Of a DNA stretch of 64,000 nucleotides, positions 53,089 to 62,596 are shown piece after piece. Source of the DNA: Sphingomonadales bacterium UBA2683 (GTDB lineage Bacteria > Pseudomonadota > Alphaproteobacteria > Sphingomonadales > Sphingomonadaceae); the NCBI GenBank assembly GCA_002354635.1, contig DELZ01000001.1, positions 1-64,000 on the forward strand, written 5' to 3'. The notes under the pieces were generated by a model that searched no databases, had not been told where the DNA came from, and worked only from the letters and a program-made list of their open reading frames with translations. The translations under genes were made by a program, and so were the position numbers. The stretch's first letter is position 1. Every line of letters starts with the position of its first letter.

Positions 53089-55592
53089 GCAGGCTCCAGA
53101 ACAGCAAAGGGCCGGATTTCGGCGATATGCTTGTGGAGATGACCCTCCGAGCCCGCCACGCGCTCCGCCCAGGGATCCTTTTGATGCACCGATTGCGCAA
53201 ACAGGAAACGTTTCTGCAGCGCCTTGCGACCTTCCTCATCTTCAACAATGCGGCCCTTGATATAATCCATGCCGACCCTTTCGACCCATGGTGCCGTGCG
53301 ATCGAGATAGCGCGCTTCTTCCCGGTAGAGCTGGATGAATGCGGCAATATATTCGAGCGCGGTCTCTTCAGTTTCGACCTTGCAGAGGAAGTCGGTCCCG
53401 CGCAGGTGGATCCCGCCATTGCCGCCGACGCTCAGCTCATAGCCGCTGTCGACACAGATAATCCCGAGATCCTTGATCGATGCTTCCGCACAATTGCGCG
53501 GGCAGCCCGAGACCGCGATCTTGAATTTATGAGGCATCCAGCTGCCCCAGGTCATCTGTTCGGCCTTGATACCGAGGCCGGTTGAATCCTGCGTGCCAAA
53601 GCGGCACCATTCGCTGCCAACACAGGTTTTAACAGTGCGCAGCGCCTTGCCATAGGCGTGGCCCGATACCATGCCGGCTGCATTGAGATCGGCCCAGATT
53701 GCGGGCAGGTCTTCTTTCTTTATGCCGAAAATATCAAGCCGCTGACCGCCGGTCACTTTTAACAGACGCGCCCCGTATTTATCGGCTGCATCAGCAATCG
53801 CCCGAAGTTCGCTCGGCGAGGTAATCCCGCCCCACATTCTGGGTACAACCGAATAGGTACCGTCTTTCTGGATATTGGCGTGCATCCGTTCGTTGACGAA
53901 CCGGCTTTGCGGATCTTCCTCATGCTCCGTGGGCCAGGCACACAGCAGATAATAGTTGAGGGCTGGACGGCAGGAGGCGCAACCATCTGCCGTGCTCCAG
54001 TGCAGTTCCTGCATCACCTGCGGAATCGATTTCAGCTCTTTTTCGAGGATATTGCGCCGGACATCTTCGTGGGTGAAACTGGTGCATTGGCACATCGGCG
54101 TGACAGTGCGTGCGCCGCCATAATCGTCGCCCAGCGAGAGACTAAGCAGACTTTCGACCAAGCCGGTGCAGGAGCCGCAACTGGCGGATGCCTTGCAACC
54201 GGCGCGAACGCTATCGAGGTCACTGGCACCGCCATCGATGCAGGCCGCTACCTGTCCTTTGGATACGCCGTTGCAGCCGCAGATTTCTGCGTCAAGGGAC
54301 AATGCTGCAACGGCGCTATCAGGGTCCAGCGTGGCCCCTCCTGAAGCAAAAGCCTGACCGAAAATAAGCGCTTCACGTATGTCGGATATATCTTCCTGGC
54401 GTTTCAGAAGATCGAAATACCAGCTGCCGTCTGCCGTATCTCCATATAGAACGGCTCCGATCAGCTGATTTCCCTTCACCACCACCCGTTTGTAAACACC
54501 GCGGGATGCGTCGCGCATGACAATGTCTTCGGTATCCTCGCCACCAGAAAAATCACCGGCGGAGAACAGGTTGATCCCGGAGACCTTCAGCTTGGTCGCG
54601 GTGACCGAACCGACATATCCGGAAGGATCGCTGGTCATGAAATCGGCCAGGGCGCGGCACATTTCCCACAGAGGCGCCACCAGCCCGTAACAGGCACCGC
54701 GATGCTGTACGCATTCCCCGACCGCCAGTATCGCCGGATCGCTGGTCATCATATTGTCGTCCACGACGATGCCGCGCTCGACTTCCAGTTCAGCCAATTT
54801 GGCAAGATTGATCGATGGCTTGATCCCGACTGCCATGACGACAAGGTCAGCGTCGATTTCGGTCCCGTCCTTGAGCTTCACGCCCGTAACATGGGCATCA
54901 CCCAATATTTCGGCAGTGTCGGCCTGGGTAATGATGGTTTGCCCGCGACGTTCCAGCTCGCTTCTCAATAGGAAGCCTGCCGCCTCATCCAGTTGCCGCT
55001 CCATCAGGGTCGGCATGAGGTGCAGAACGGTAACCTGCATCCCGCGCAAGGCCAAGCCATGGGCCGCCTCCAAACCCAGAAGCCCGCCACCGATGACCAC
55101 GACATTGCCGCCGGTCTCTGCCGCCGTTAGCATCTTGTCGACATCATCCAAATCCCGAAAGGTGATAACCCCCGGTAACTTGTGTCCGGGAACCGGGATG
55201 ATGAACGGATCGGACCCCGTGGCGATCAGCAGGCGATCATAAGGCGTTACTCGGCCTGAGGCACTGACAACCTCTTTGGCTTCGCGTTTGATTGCGATAA
55301 TCGCATCGCCGCTGACCAGTTCTATGCCATTATCATCATACCAGCTCTGATCATTGATGATGATTTCTTCAAAACTCTTGTCGCCGGCCAGAACCGGAGA
55401 CAGCATGATCCGGTCATAATTGACCCGGGGTTCCGCACCGAAAATGGTGATGGCATAGCGGCTTGCATCGCGGGACAGAATTTCTTCCACCGCGCGACAA
55501 CCCGCCATGCCATTGCCGATGACGACAAGCCGTTCGCGGGCCTGTCGGGAAGCATTGTCCTGCTTATCATCTATTGTAACCGGTGCGTTCAT
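53085..55592 (-). CDS. nirB: NADH-dependent nitrite reductase large subunit
   Basis: The 835-aa siroheme enzyme reduces nitrite to ammonium. An N-terminal FAD/NAD domain (LVVIGNGMAGCRAVEEIL, VVIGGGLLGLEAAHGL) is followed by two BFD-like [2Fe-2S] regions (CGCNGVSKGQVAAC…CGSCTG and CQCTSFTHEDVRRN…CASCRPALNYYL). The siroheme/4Fe-4S region follows (KTCVGSEWCRFGTQDSTGLG and SGCPRNCAEASIKDLG). The start at 55592 removes an upstream extension that overlaps the porin gene antisense of homology. Confidence 0.95.
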   Translation of the reverse strand: MNAPVTIDDKQDNASRQARERLVVIGNGMAGCRAVEEILSRDASRYAITIFGAEPRVNYDRIMLSPVLAGDKSFEEIIINDQSWYDDNGIELVSGDAIIAIKREAKEVVSASGRVTPYDRLLIATGSDPFIIPVPGHKLPGVITFRDLDDVDKMLTAAETGGNVVVIGGGLLGLEAAHGLALRGMQVTVLHLMPTLMERQLDEAAGFLLRSELERRGQTIITQADTAEILGDAHVTGVKLKDGTEIDADLVVMAVGIKPSINLAKLAELEVERGIVVDDNMMTSDPAILAVGECVQHRGACYGLVAPLWEMCRALADFMTSDPSGYVGSVTATKLKVSGINLFSAGDFSGGEDTEDIVMRDASRGVYKRVVVKGNQLIGAVLYGDTADGSWYFDLLKRQEDISDIREALIFGQAFASGGATLDPDSAVAALSLDAEICGCNGVSKGQVAACIDGGASDLDSVRAGCKASASCGSCTGLVESLLSLSLGDDYGGARTVTPMCQCTSFTHEDVRRNILEKELKSIPQVMQELHWSTADGCASCRPALNYYLLCAWPTEHEEDPQSRFVNERMHANIQKDGTYSVVPRMWGGITSPSELRAIADAADKYGARLLKVTGGQRLDIFGIKKEDLPAIWADLNAAGMVSGHAYGKALRTVKTCVGSEWCRFGTQDSTGLGIKAEQMTWGSWMPHKFKIAVSGCPRNCAEASIKDLGIICVDSGYELSVGGNGGIHLRGTDFLCKVETEETALEYIAAFIQLYREEARYLDRTAPWVERVGMDYIKGRIVEDEEGRKALQKRFLFAQSVHQKDPWAERVAGSEGHLHKHIAEIRPFAVLEPA

Positions 55593-55608
55593 TGACAAAT
55601 TCCAGTTG

Positions 55609-56847
55609 TTAAAAACTATATCCCAGCCGCAGCCAGAATTTCTCGGTATCGACAGCGAAGCTTTCGGCATTGTAATTGGCGTATTTGAGGCCGACGCTGA
55701 TGACATTGATTTTGAAGTTAAGAGCCGCGTCAAATTCGGTGCCGTAATCGATGTTGCCGCTATCACTGCTGAAGTCGTGATAAGCCGCGCTCGCGGTGAC
55801 GCCGCCAAGCAGGTTGACCTTCTTGCTCACGCTGACATATTTGTCCTCCAGACCTGCCGGTGGCGTGCTGAGAAAAACATCGGCCCAACCGTTGAACTTG
55901 TGGAGGGTGGCGAGCGGGGTCTGGAACCGATTGCCCGCGCCGTCGCTGCCCAGGCTCTCGTATCCCAGCACCAGTCCAAAACCGGAAAAGGATGTGCCAA
56001 TAGACCCGGCAATATAATCGACGGAGTAATTGCCAGGGTTGGCCTTATAATCTTTTTGCACAGCATAGCTGCCGGCCAAGTCCAGTGAGAAACCTTCAGC
56101 GACTGGAAGCTTTGCCGTCGCGCGCAGACCATAAGTGGCGCTTGAACTCAGCGAAACGGGTTGGCCTGCATCAAAGTCGAGCAAATATGCGAAGCCTTTC
56201 AGATTGGCCGGGCCAACGTCCATGCCCGCTCCGAGAAAGATAAAATCTCCGTCAAAAGCTTCGCGTGTTCCGGCATCAGCGCCAAATATCGTGCGCTGGG
56301 AAATTGCATAAGTGGCTTCCAACGTCAGTGGTTTCAGCGCGGTAACAGATGCACTAACGGCATCAAAAGTCTGTTCATTTTGACGCCAGCCGACGCTGCC
56401 GACGAAGCGCTGGTCATCTATGTTGATCCTCTGACGACCAACGGTGAGACTGCCCTTGTCCTTTTTGGCGAACTTGAGCTGAATGCGGTTCAGTTCAATA
56501 TTTTCAGGGTCGGCCACAACCGAAAACGGCTCGATACCATTGCCCACATTTGTATCGTTGAAATCGTTGCTGATCCCCAGCGTTGCCTCGCTTTCGACCA
56601 GAAAGGAAAAACCAATATCGCTGGCGAGTTCGATTCCGGCCCTGGTTCTCAAGGTCAGCGCATCTGCGTTTGTCAGGGGCTGATCAACATGTTCATAAGC
56701 CAGCCGGGCATCGAAAATGGGGTCTAACGTCAGCCCCTCTGCGATAGTGACGGGATCACCGGTTTTTGCCTGCACCACAGATGGAGTAAAAAGCACTGCT
56801 GACGACAACGTCAAATATCTGATTATATTTCTTTTTTTCATTTTCAA
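55609..56847 (-). CDS. Outer-membrane porin-like protein (alginate-export-like fold)
   Basis: The 412-aa protein has signal peptide SAVLFTPSVVQA. The sequence is of a beta-barrel: TLRTRAGIELASDIGFSFLVESEATLGI, IQLKFAKKDKGSLTVGRQRINIDDQRFVGSVGWRQNEQTFDAVS, and a final FWLRLGYSF. It resembles the alginate export/phosphate-type porin group. Position between the ABC transporter and nirB suggests nitrate or nitrite diffusion across the outer membrane, which is inferred from context. Confidence 0.85.
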   Translation of the reverse strand: MKMKKRNIIRYLTLSSAVLFTPSVVQAKTGDPVTIAEGLTLDPIFDARLAYEHVDQPLTNADALTLRTRAGIELASDIGFSFLVESEATLGISNDFNDTNVGNGIEPFSVVADPENIELNRIQLKFAKKDKGSLTVGRQRINIDDQRFVGSVGWRQNEQTFDAVSASVTALKPLTLEATYAISQRTIFGADAGTREAFDGDFIFLGAGMDVGPANLKGFAYLLDFDAGQPVSLSSSATYGLRATAKLPVAEGFSLDLAGSYAVQKDYKANPGNYSVDYIAGSIGTSFSGFGLVLGYESLGSDGAGNRFQTPLATLHKFNGWADVFLSTPPAGLEDKYVSVSKKVNLLGGVTASAAYHDFSSDSGNIDYGTEFDAALNFKINVISVGLKYANYNAESFAVDTEKFWLRLGYSF

Positions 56848-56889
56848 CCCCTGGAAAGTTACATTTCTTATTTCGGGAACCCTCTCTGT

Positions 56890-58614
56890 TCAGGCCGCCT
56901 CTGCGGACGAGCCCTTGCTATTTCCATGTTCATATTCGGCGAGGAACCGGAGAACCTCCTGCCGGTAGGTGTAAAATTTCGGATGCTCGAGCAGTGCCTT
57001 GCGGTCGCGCGGGCGTGGCAGGTCCACTTCCAGTATCTTGCCGATGGTGGCGTGCGGGCCGTTGGTCATCATCACCACCCGATCGACGAGCAGGATTGCT
57101 TCATCAACGTCGTGCGTGACCATGACGGTAGTAACCTTTGTCCGGTTCCAGACTTCGATAAGCACATCCTGCAAATCCCAGCGGGTCAGGCTGTCGAGCA
57201 TCCCGAAGGGTTCATCGAGCAGCAGTAATTTGGGAGACAGGGCAAAGGCGCGGGCGATGCCGACCCGCTGACGCATCCCGTTGGACATGTCTGCGGCCAT
57301 TTTATCCATCGCATCGCCGAGGCCGACACGATCAAGATAATATTCGACAATATCGGCGCGCTCGGACAGCTTTGTGTGTGGATAGACGCGCTCCACACCA
57401 AGACTGACATTTTGTCTGGCTGTCAGCCATGGCATGAGCGAGGGTGCCTGGAATACAACAGCCTTGTCAGGCCCGGCGACGTCGATTTCCCGCCCGTCCA
57501 GTACAATTCCGCCATCGCTGATCTCATTTAGCCCTGCAGCCATCGTAAGCACGGTCGATTTTCCGCAACCCGAGTGACCGATCAGCGAGATAAATTCGCC
57601 CCTGTTCATCAAAAGATTCACATCCTCGACAACGGTGAGTGGCCCCTTGGGTGTAGGGTAAATTTTCTTGAGCTTGAAAAATTCAAGGTAACGGTTGGTA
57701 ATCGGGCTTTTTGCCGCATCCAGATAAGCCTGCGGCAATGCTACGTCCTTGCCTTCCCGTGCTGCCGACAGGTCCAGCGGAGTGACATCAGGCAAATTGA
57801 TCGTTTCGGTGGCCGTGGCTTTTTGATCGTGGCTCAAAAGATCCAGATAACCGACAATGCTATTGCGTAGCGTTCTATAAGCAGCGTCTTCATTCATCGC
57901 TTCACGCTCACGAGGGCGCTCGATATTCACATCGAATATCTTGCCGACGGTTGCTGACGGCGCAGGGGTCAGGATGGCAACGCGGTCGGCTAGAAGCAAC
58001 GCTTCGTCTACATCATTGGTCACCAGAACAATCGTACGCTTTTCGTGCTTGCGGATCCGCTCGATCTCATCCTGCAATTTTGCCCGGGTCAAGGCATCGA
58101 GCGCCGATAGCGGTTCGTCCATCAACAGGATTTCCGGCTCCATCGCCAGAGCCCGGGCGACGGCAACGCGTTGCCGCATGCCACCCGATAGCTGCGCCGG
58201 TTTGCGGTCCATGGCATGGTCCAGTCCAACCAGTTCGATCTTCTGTTTTACCAGCGCCGCACGTTCTTCTTTCGATTTGTCCTGATGAACAGCATCTACC
58301 GCCAGCGCGACATTGGCCTGAACGGCCAGCCACGGAAAAAGCGAATAGCTTTGGAAAACGAGGCCGCGATCCTTACCCGGACCTTTGCACGGCTCGCCTT
58401 TGACCAGCACTTCACCTTCATTGGCTTCGGTCAGGCCGGCGATGCAATTTATCAATGTGGTCTTGCCGGCTCCCGAAAAACCGAGAATGGCGATAAACTC
58501 TCCATCGGCGACATCAAGGCTGATGTTGTCGAGCACATTGGCTCGGGTTCCCGAACCATCAACATATGATTTGCTAACGTTCTTGAGCGACAGGATGGGA
58601 AGGGATTTGGTCAT
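56890..58614 (-). CDS. Nitrate ABC transporter, fused double ATPase
   Basis: The 574-aa protein contains two complete ABC ATPases. Domain 1 has Walker A GFSGAGKT (about 45-52), signature LSGGMRQR and Walker B LLMDEPLSALD. Domain 2 has GHSGCGKST at about 350, signature MSNGMRQR and LLLDEPFGMLD. Cyanobacterial NrtC and NrtD are separate proteins; here both ATPases are one chain, with no substrate-binding domain fused. Between them is a linker of about 60 residues similar in type to the C-terminal ends of both ATPases. It starts just before nrtB ends. Confidence 0.92.
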   Translation of the reverse strand: MTKSLPILSLKNVSKSYVDGSGTRANVLDNISLDVADGEFIAILGFSGAGKTTLINCIAGLTEANEGEVLVKGEPCKGPGKDRGLVFQSYSLFPWLAVQANVALAVDAVHQDKSKEERAALVKQKIELVGLDHAMDRKPAQLSGGMRQRVAVARALAMEPEILLMDEPLSALDALTRAKLQDEIERIRKHEKRTIVLVTNDVDEALLLADRVAILTPAPSATVGKIFDVNIERPREREAMNEDAAYRTLRNSIVGYLDLLSHDQKATATETINLPDVTPLDLSAAREGKDVALPQAYLDAAKSPITNRYLEFFKLKKIYPTPKGPLTVVEDVNLLMNRGEFISLIGHSGCGKSTVLTMAAGLNEISDGGIVLDGREIDVAGPDKAVVFQAPSLMPWLTARQNVSLGVERVYPHTKLSERADIVEYYLDRVGLGDAMDKMAADMSNGMRQRVGIARAFALSPKLLLLDEPFGMLDSLTRWDLQDVLIEVWNRTKVTTVMVTHDVDEAILLVDRVVMMTNGPHATIGKILEVDLPRPRDRKALLEHPKFYTYRQEVLRFLAEYEHGNSKGSSAEAA

Positions 58615-58624
58615 GATTTTCCCT

Positions 58625-59683
58625 TCAAACCGTGCGATTGCGGCTGGCGAAATTTTGCAGCAGCATCATGATCCGGTCCAGCATGAAGCCGATCAGGCCG
58701 ATCACGATAACCGCGAACATGATCCGGGCGAGAGACTGGCTGGATCCATTCTGGAACTCATCCCAGACGAATTTCCCCAGACCCGGATTCTGCGCGAGCA
58801 TTTCCGCGGCGATCAAGACCATCCAGCCAACACCTAAGGACAGACGCATGCCGGTAAAAATATAGGGAAGCGCCGAGGGCAGTACCAGGCGGGTCAGCTT
58901 TGCGAACCAGCCGAGGCGAAGCACCTTGCCGACGTTGAGCAGATCCTTGTCGATGGAAGCGGCACCGATCGCGGTGTTGATCAGTGTCGACCAGAGCGAG
59001 CAGAGCATCACGACGATCGCGGAAATAACAAAGCTTTTTGGCAGGCTCGGTTCGGGATCGGTCATGGTGGCCGAAATCACCATCGTAACAATGGGCAGCC
59101 AGGCGAGCGGACTGACCGGCTTCATGATCTGCACGATCGGATTTATCGCGGCGTTGAATGTTTTCGATAGGCCGCAGATGAGGCCGATCGGAACAGCGAC
59201 AATTGTGGCCAGGAAAAAGCCCAAAGCAACCGTCGCCAAGGACGTCCAGATCTGATCCAGAAAAGTCGGAGGACCGCTATATTCAAAATCCCGTGTTTCG
59301 CCGCCACTGGCAATTGCCGCATCATTGCGGGTGTCCTGAGCAGAATAGAATTCCGCTTTCTGATCCTGGGCGACGGACCATTCTTCAAACAGTGCAACCC
59401 CCTGGGCGGAGACTTCAACCGGTCCCGGCAAGCTGCCGAGCGATGTGTCCACCTGTGGGGCAAGCACGGCCCATAAAGCCAGGAATGCCAATATCCCTAA
59501 AGTCGGAGCCGCCAGGCCTTTTAGCCATGTAGTGATTTTCCTGGGGTCAATTGGCCAACTTTTTGAAGCCATGGGGCTGGCGTTCGCTGGTTCAACCGGA
59601 AGATCCGCGCCGCCAGCCGTCTTTTTTGCGGTGGACTGACTGCCGCTATCGCTGTGAAATTTGTCTACAATGACGGTCGCCAT
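58625..59683 (-). CDS. nrtB: Nitrate ABC transporter permease
   Basis: The 352-aa inner-membrane permease has six main hydrophobic segments (TLGILAFLALWAVLAP, then FLDQIWTSLATVALGFFLATIVAVPIGLICGL and later). It carries the BPD-transport EAA loop-like region (VLRLGWFAKLTRLVLPSALPYIFTGMRLSLGVGWMVLIAAEML). A charged insert of about 60 residues lies between TM1 and the permease core. The ATG at 59683 gives 9-bp spacing to AAGGA; 59689 or 59704 are alternatives. Confidence 0.92.
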   Translation of the reverse strand: MATVIVDKFHSDSGSQSTAKKTAGGADLPVEPANASPMASKSWPIDPRKITTWLKGLAAPTLGILAFLALWAVLAPQVDTSLGSLPGPVEVSAQGVALFEEWSVAQDQKAEFYSAQDTRNDAAIASGGETRDFEYSGPPTFLDQIWTSLATVALGFFLATIVAVPIGLICGLSKTFNAAINPIVQIMKPVSPLAWLPIVTMVISATMTDPEPSLPKSFVISAIVVMLCSLWSTLINTAIGAASIDKDLLNVGKVLRLGWFAKLTRLVLPSALPYIFTGMRLSLGVGWMVLIAAEMLAQNPGLGKFVWDEFQNGSSQSLARIMFAVIVIGLIGFMLDRIMMLLQNFASRNRTV

Positions 59684-59711
59684 GGCCATATTTCCTTTAT
59701 ACATCAGAAGC

Positions 59712-61124
59712 TTAATTGACGCCGGAAGCGGTCACTTTTTGACCCTTTTTTAAGCCGATCGAAAATTTCGCGAGATAGGCATTGGGAGATTTCCCGTCAT
59801 AGGTAATGCCGTCGATAAAGCCTGTTTGCTGGTCCTTGAAACCGTCGGTTTCCGGGATGCTGGCAGCAGGGATGGTACCCTCGTCTGCCAGTTTTTTTGC
59901 GGCAGCGAGATATAGGTCAGGTCGATAAACCGCCTTCGCGGTATCAAAATACCATTGATCCGTCCGGTCCTCGGCAATCTGTCCCCAGCGCCGCATCTGG
60001 GTGAGATACCAGATCGCATCCGAGTAAAAGGGGTAACCCGCATAATCGTTGAAGAAGATGTTGAAGTCCGGTGCCGGTCGCGTGTCGCCGGCCTGGAACG
60101 TAAACTGACCGGTCATCGAGGCACCTATAACAGCCTCGTCCGCACCAACATAATTGGATCGCGCCAGAATTTTGACGGCCTCTGCCCGGTTCTTTCCGCC
60201 ATCGACGTCCAGCCATTGCTGTGCCTTGATAATCGCACGCAACATGGCGGCTGTGGTAGCAGGATATTTCTCGGCAAAACCCTTGCGCAGGCCGAGAACT
60301 TTTTCCGGGTTCTTTTTCCAGATTTCATCATCGGTAATCACTGGAACGCCGATTTTCTTTTGCACGGCCGCCTGGTTCCATGGCTCGCCCACACAATAGC
60401 CGTCAATCGTGCCGGCTTCCATCGTCGCGGGCATCTGCGGTGGAGGTGTTACAGACAAGGCTGCCTCTGCACCAACCGTACCGGCAACGTCGCCCGGTGT
60501 ATAATAGCCGGGCTCGATACCACCAGCTGCCAGCCAGTAACGCAGTTCGTAATTATGCGTGGAAACCGGGAAAACCATTCCCATTTTAAACTGTTTTCCC
60601 TGCGCCTTATAGCCTGCAATGACCGGCTTCAGGACCGAAGCGCTGATCGGATGCTGCGGTTTCCCGTCCGCATTTTTCTTGAGGGCCGGTTCAATCTGGG
60701 CCCAGACTTTGTTCGACAGGGTGATCGCATTGCCATTGAGGTCAAGCGAAAGAGGCGCGATCAGATCAGCCTTGGTGCCATAGCCAATCGTTGCAGCAAG
60801 CGGCTGCCCGGCCAGCATGTGCGCGCCGTCCAGCTGCCCCCCGATGACGCCGTCAAGCAGTACCTTCCAGTTCGCTTGCGGTTCCAGGGTAACGTTCAGC
60901 CCTTCTTCGGCGAAAAATCCCTTTTCTTTGGCAATCGCCAGAGGGGCCATATCGGTGAGCTTAATGAACCCGAGCTTCAGGGCCGGCTTTTCAATCGCGC
61001 CGTCCACGGCTGCAGCCTTCACTGTCTCGCCGCTGTTCGATGTGCTTTCACCTCCGCTTCCGCAAGCTGATAAAGACACTGCACATACAGCCATGAGAAG
61101 AAAATTGCGGCGGTCAGATTTCAT
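59712..61124 (-). CDS. nrtA: Nitrate-binding lipoprotein of the ABC transporter
   Basis: The 470-aa protein has a Tat-like or Sec lipoprotein signal (RRNFLLMAVCAVSLSAC, lipobox LSAC at Cys21). The NrtA/CmpA fold shows LGFIKLTDMAPLAIAKEKGFFAEEGLNVTLE, GAHMLAGQPLAATIGYG, HNYELRYWLAAGGI and DGYCVGEPWNQAA. It delivers nitrate to NrtB. It is the first structural gene after the regulatory leader. Confidence 0.95.
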   Translation of the reverse strand: MKSDRRNFLLMAVCAVSLSACGSGGESTSNSGETVKAAAVDGAIEKPALKLGFIKLTDMAPLAIAKEKGFFAEEGLNVTLEPQANWKVLLDGVIGGQLDGAHMLAGQPLAATIGYGTKADLIAPLSLDLNGNAITLSNKVWAQIEPALKKNADGKPQHPISASVLKPVIAGYKAQGKQFKMGMVFPVSTHNYELRYWLAAGGIEPGYYTPGDVAGTVGAEAALSVTPPPQMPATMEAGTIDGYCVGEPWNQAAVQKKIGVPVITDDEIWKKNPEKVLGLRKGFAEKYPATTAAMLRAIIKAQQWLDVDGGKNRAEAVKILARSNYVGADEAVIGASMTGQFTFQAGDTRPAPDFNIFFNDYAGYPFYSDAIWYLTQMRRWGQIAEDRTDQWYFDTAKAVYRPDLYLAAAKKLADEGTIPAASIPETDGFKDQQTGFIDGITYDGKSPNAYLAKFSIGLKKGQKVTASGVN

Positions 61125-61378
61125 TACTCAATCCCTTTTTCTTTGCCGGGTAACGTCAGGGTGGAACGAAAAAACACGCAAAAAAACCGCCTCAAGCAGC
61201 AGTCGTTCAGACTGGCTTGGGCGGCGACATTGCCTATTCGATTGTATATCGTTCTACCGTGCGTTCGCCCGCCATTGGACAAACCGGTAAATATGCTGTC
61301 GGGAAATTCTCCCGTCCCGAATCAAATAACATTAGCGGGCTGGCAAAGGCAAGCAAAAATATTGCGCTGCAACAAATT
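61125..61378 (-). promoter_or_regulatory. Leader region of the nitrate operon
   Basis: This 254-bp stretch separates nasS from nrtA. It contains a hairpin CGGGA-GAATT-TCCCG (61298-61312), small inverted words (CGAT…ATCG), and the intrinsic terminator at 61187-61224. NasT-type ANTAR proteins bind paired hairpins in such leaders and prevent termination. The exact ANTAR hexaloop pair was not clearly identified by eye. Confidence 0.6.
61180..61224 (-). terminator. Intrinsic terminator in the leader before nrtA
   Basis: On the minus strand CCGCC-CAAGC (61224-61215) pairs with GCTTG-A-GGCGG, with an inner CAGTC-TGAAC-GACTG stem, followed by T7. It ends about 56 bp before the nrtA start, so it would stop transcription of the whole operon unless overridden. 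Confidence 0.85.
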
Positions 61379-62596
61379 TCAGGATTTCGGCAATGAATCC
61401 AGATATTTCTCGACTTCTAGCGGATCGAAAACACGACCATCGAAGAAGGGATTGGCACCCAAGGTCAACCGGCCCTGAGTCGAGCCCACCGGCATATTCC
61501 CGGTAACGCTTCCCTCGAGTTTGGCGTTGGCACCGGGCATTGGGGTGTCGAGTCCTTTTAGGGCCGTCCGGTAGACATTTGGCCGAAAAACCTGTTCCGC
61601 GCGCAGCTGGTCCTCCGCACGATATTCCAGATGATCCCAGCGCACCATTTGTGAATAAAGCCACGCGGCCTGGCTGGTCCACGGAAAGTTGGCCGCTTCC
61701 CGGTACTGAAACATAAAATCCGGGACATCGACTGGCTGGGCATTCGCCGTAAGCAATATCCGGTCAGATATGGCGCGGTTTATCAGCTTTGCCGAGCCGT
61801 CAAGATATTCACTGCGCGCCAGTATATTCGCATTGGCATCCCAATTTTCCGGATCAACGAAATGTTTCGCGGCAAAATGCAGCGCGCGAACCAGCCGTTC
61901 GATTTTTTCCCGCTCATTGTCCAGTCTCTCAGCGGGCATTGCAAGGACCTTTTCAACGCCTCTGCGCCATATCTGTGCGGTCACCAGCACAATACGACCG
62001 ACCCCGCGTTCGACCGCGACGCTGTTCCACGGCTCGCCCACACAAATCCCGTCAACCTCCTCGCTGGCTAGAGCATCTGCCGCGAACGGCGGAGCGATCG
62101 TGACGATGTCCACATCTCTGTCCGGCACGATTCCGCATTGGGCGAGCCAATAGCGCAGCTTGTAATTATGGCTGGAATAGCGATGGACAACCCCGAACCG
62201 GACCCGGTGCCCATATGTTGCCCGCGCGGCGATTTCCGCCTTTAGCTTGTCGCCAACAGCGACCGGGTCGCCAAGCTTTCCATCCGGTGCAACCACATCG
62301 GCCAGCTTGTGAGACAGGGTGATCGCATTGCCATTCAGTCCCAAGATGAACGGCACGGACAGCGCCGTTGCTGGCCGGCCTCGGCCCAAAGTAGTCGCAA
62401 TGGCGAGCGGCGCCAGCAAATGCGCGGCGTCGGTATGGCCGTAAAGCAGCCTGTCCAGTACCGATGCCCAGCTGACGTCTCGAATGAAGTTTAAATGCAG
62501 CCCCTGTTCTTCGGCAAAACCGTGCTCCTGGGCCAGGATTGGCAAGGCCGCATCCACCAGCGGCAGAAAACCGATATTCATTTGATCGACACTCAC
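61379..62596 (-). CDS. nasS: Nitrate-sensor protein NasS
   Basis: The 405-aa protein has the same fold as NrtA (IGFLPLVDAALPILAQEHGFAEEQGL, DAAHLLAPLAIATTLGRG, HNYKLRYWLAQCGI, DGICVGEPWNSVAVERG) but no signal peptide. That marks it as cytoplasmic NasS, which holds NasT inactive until nitrate or nitrite binds. The GTG at 62596 overlaps the nasT stop (GTGA), giving coupled synthesis of the pair. Confidence 0.92.
   Translation of the reverse strand: MSVDQMNIGFLPLVDAALPILAQEHGFAEEQGLHLNFIRDVSWASVLDRLLYGHTDAAHLLAPLAIATTLGRGRPATALSVPFILGLNGNAITLSHKLADVVAPDGKLGDPVAVGDKLKAEIAARATYGHRVRFGVVHRYSSHNYKLRYWLAQCGIVPDRDVDIVTIAPPFAADALASEEVDGICVGEPWNSVAVERGVGRIVLVTAQIWRRGVEKVLAMPAERLDNEREKIERLVRALHFAAKHFVDPENWDANANILARSEYLDGSAKLINRAISDRILLTANAQPVDVPDFMFQYREAANFPWTSQAAWLYSQMVRWDHLEYRAEDQLRAEQVFRPNVYRTALKGLDTPMPGANAKLEGSVTGNMPVGSTQGRLTLGANPFFDGRVFDPLEVEKYLDSLPKS

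Noticed and set aside
59955..61070. 371-codon plus-strand frame opposite nrtA
   Set aside because: Antisense shadow of nrtA, which has signal peptide and family motifs.
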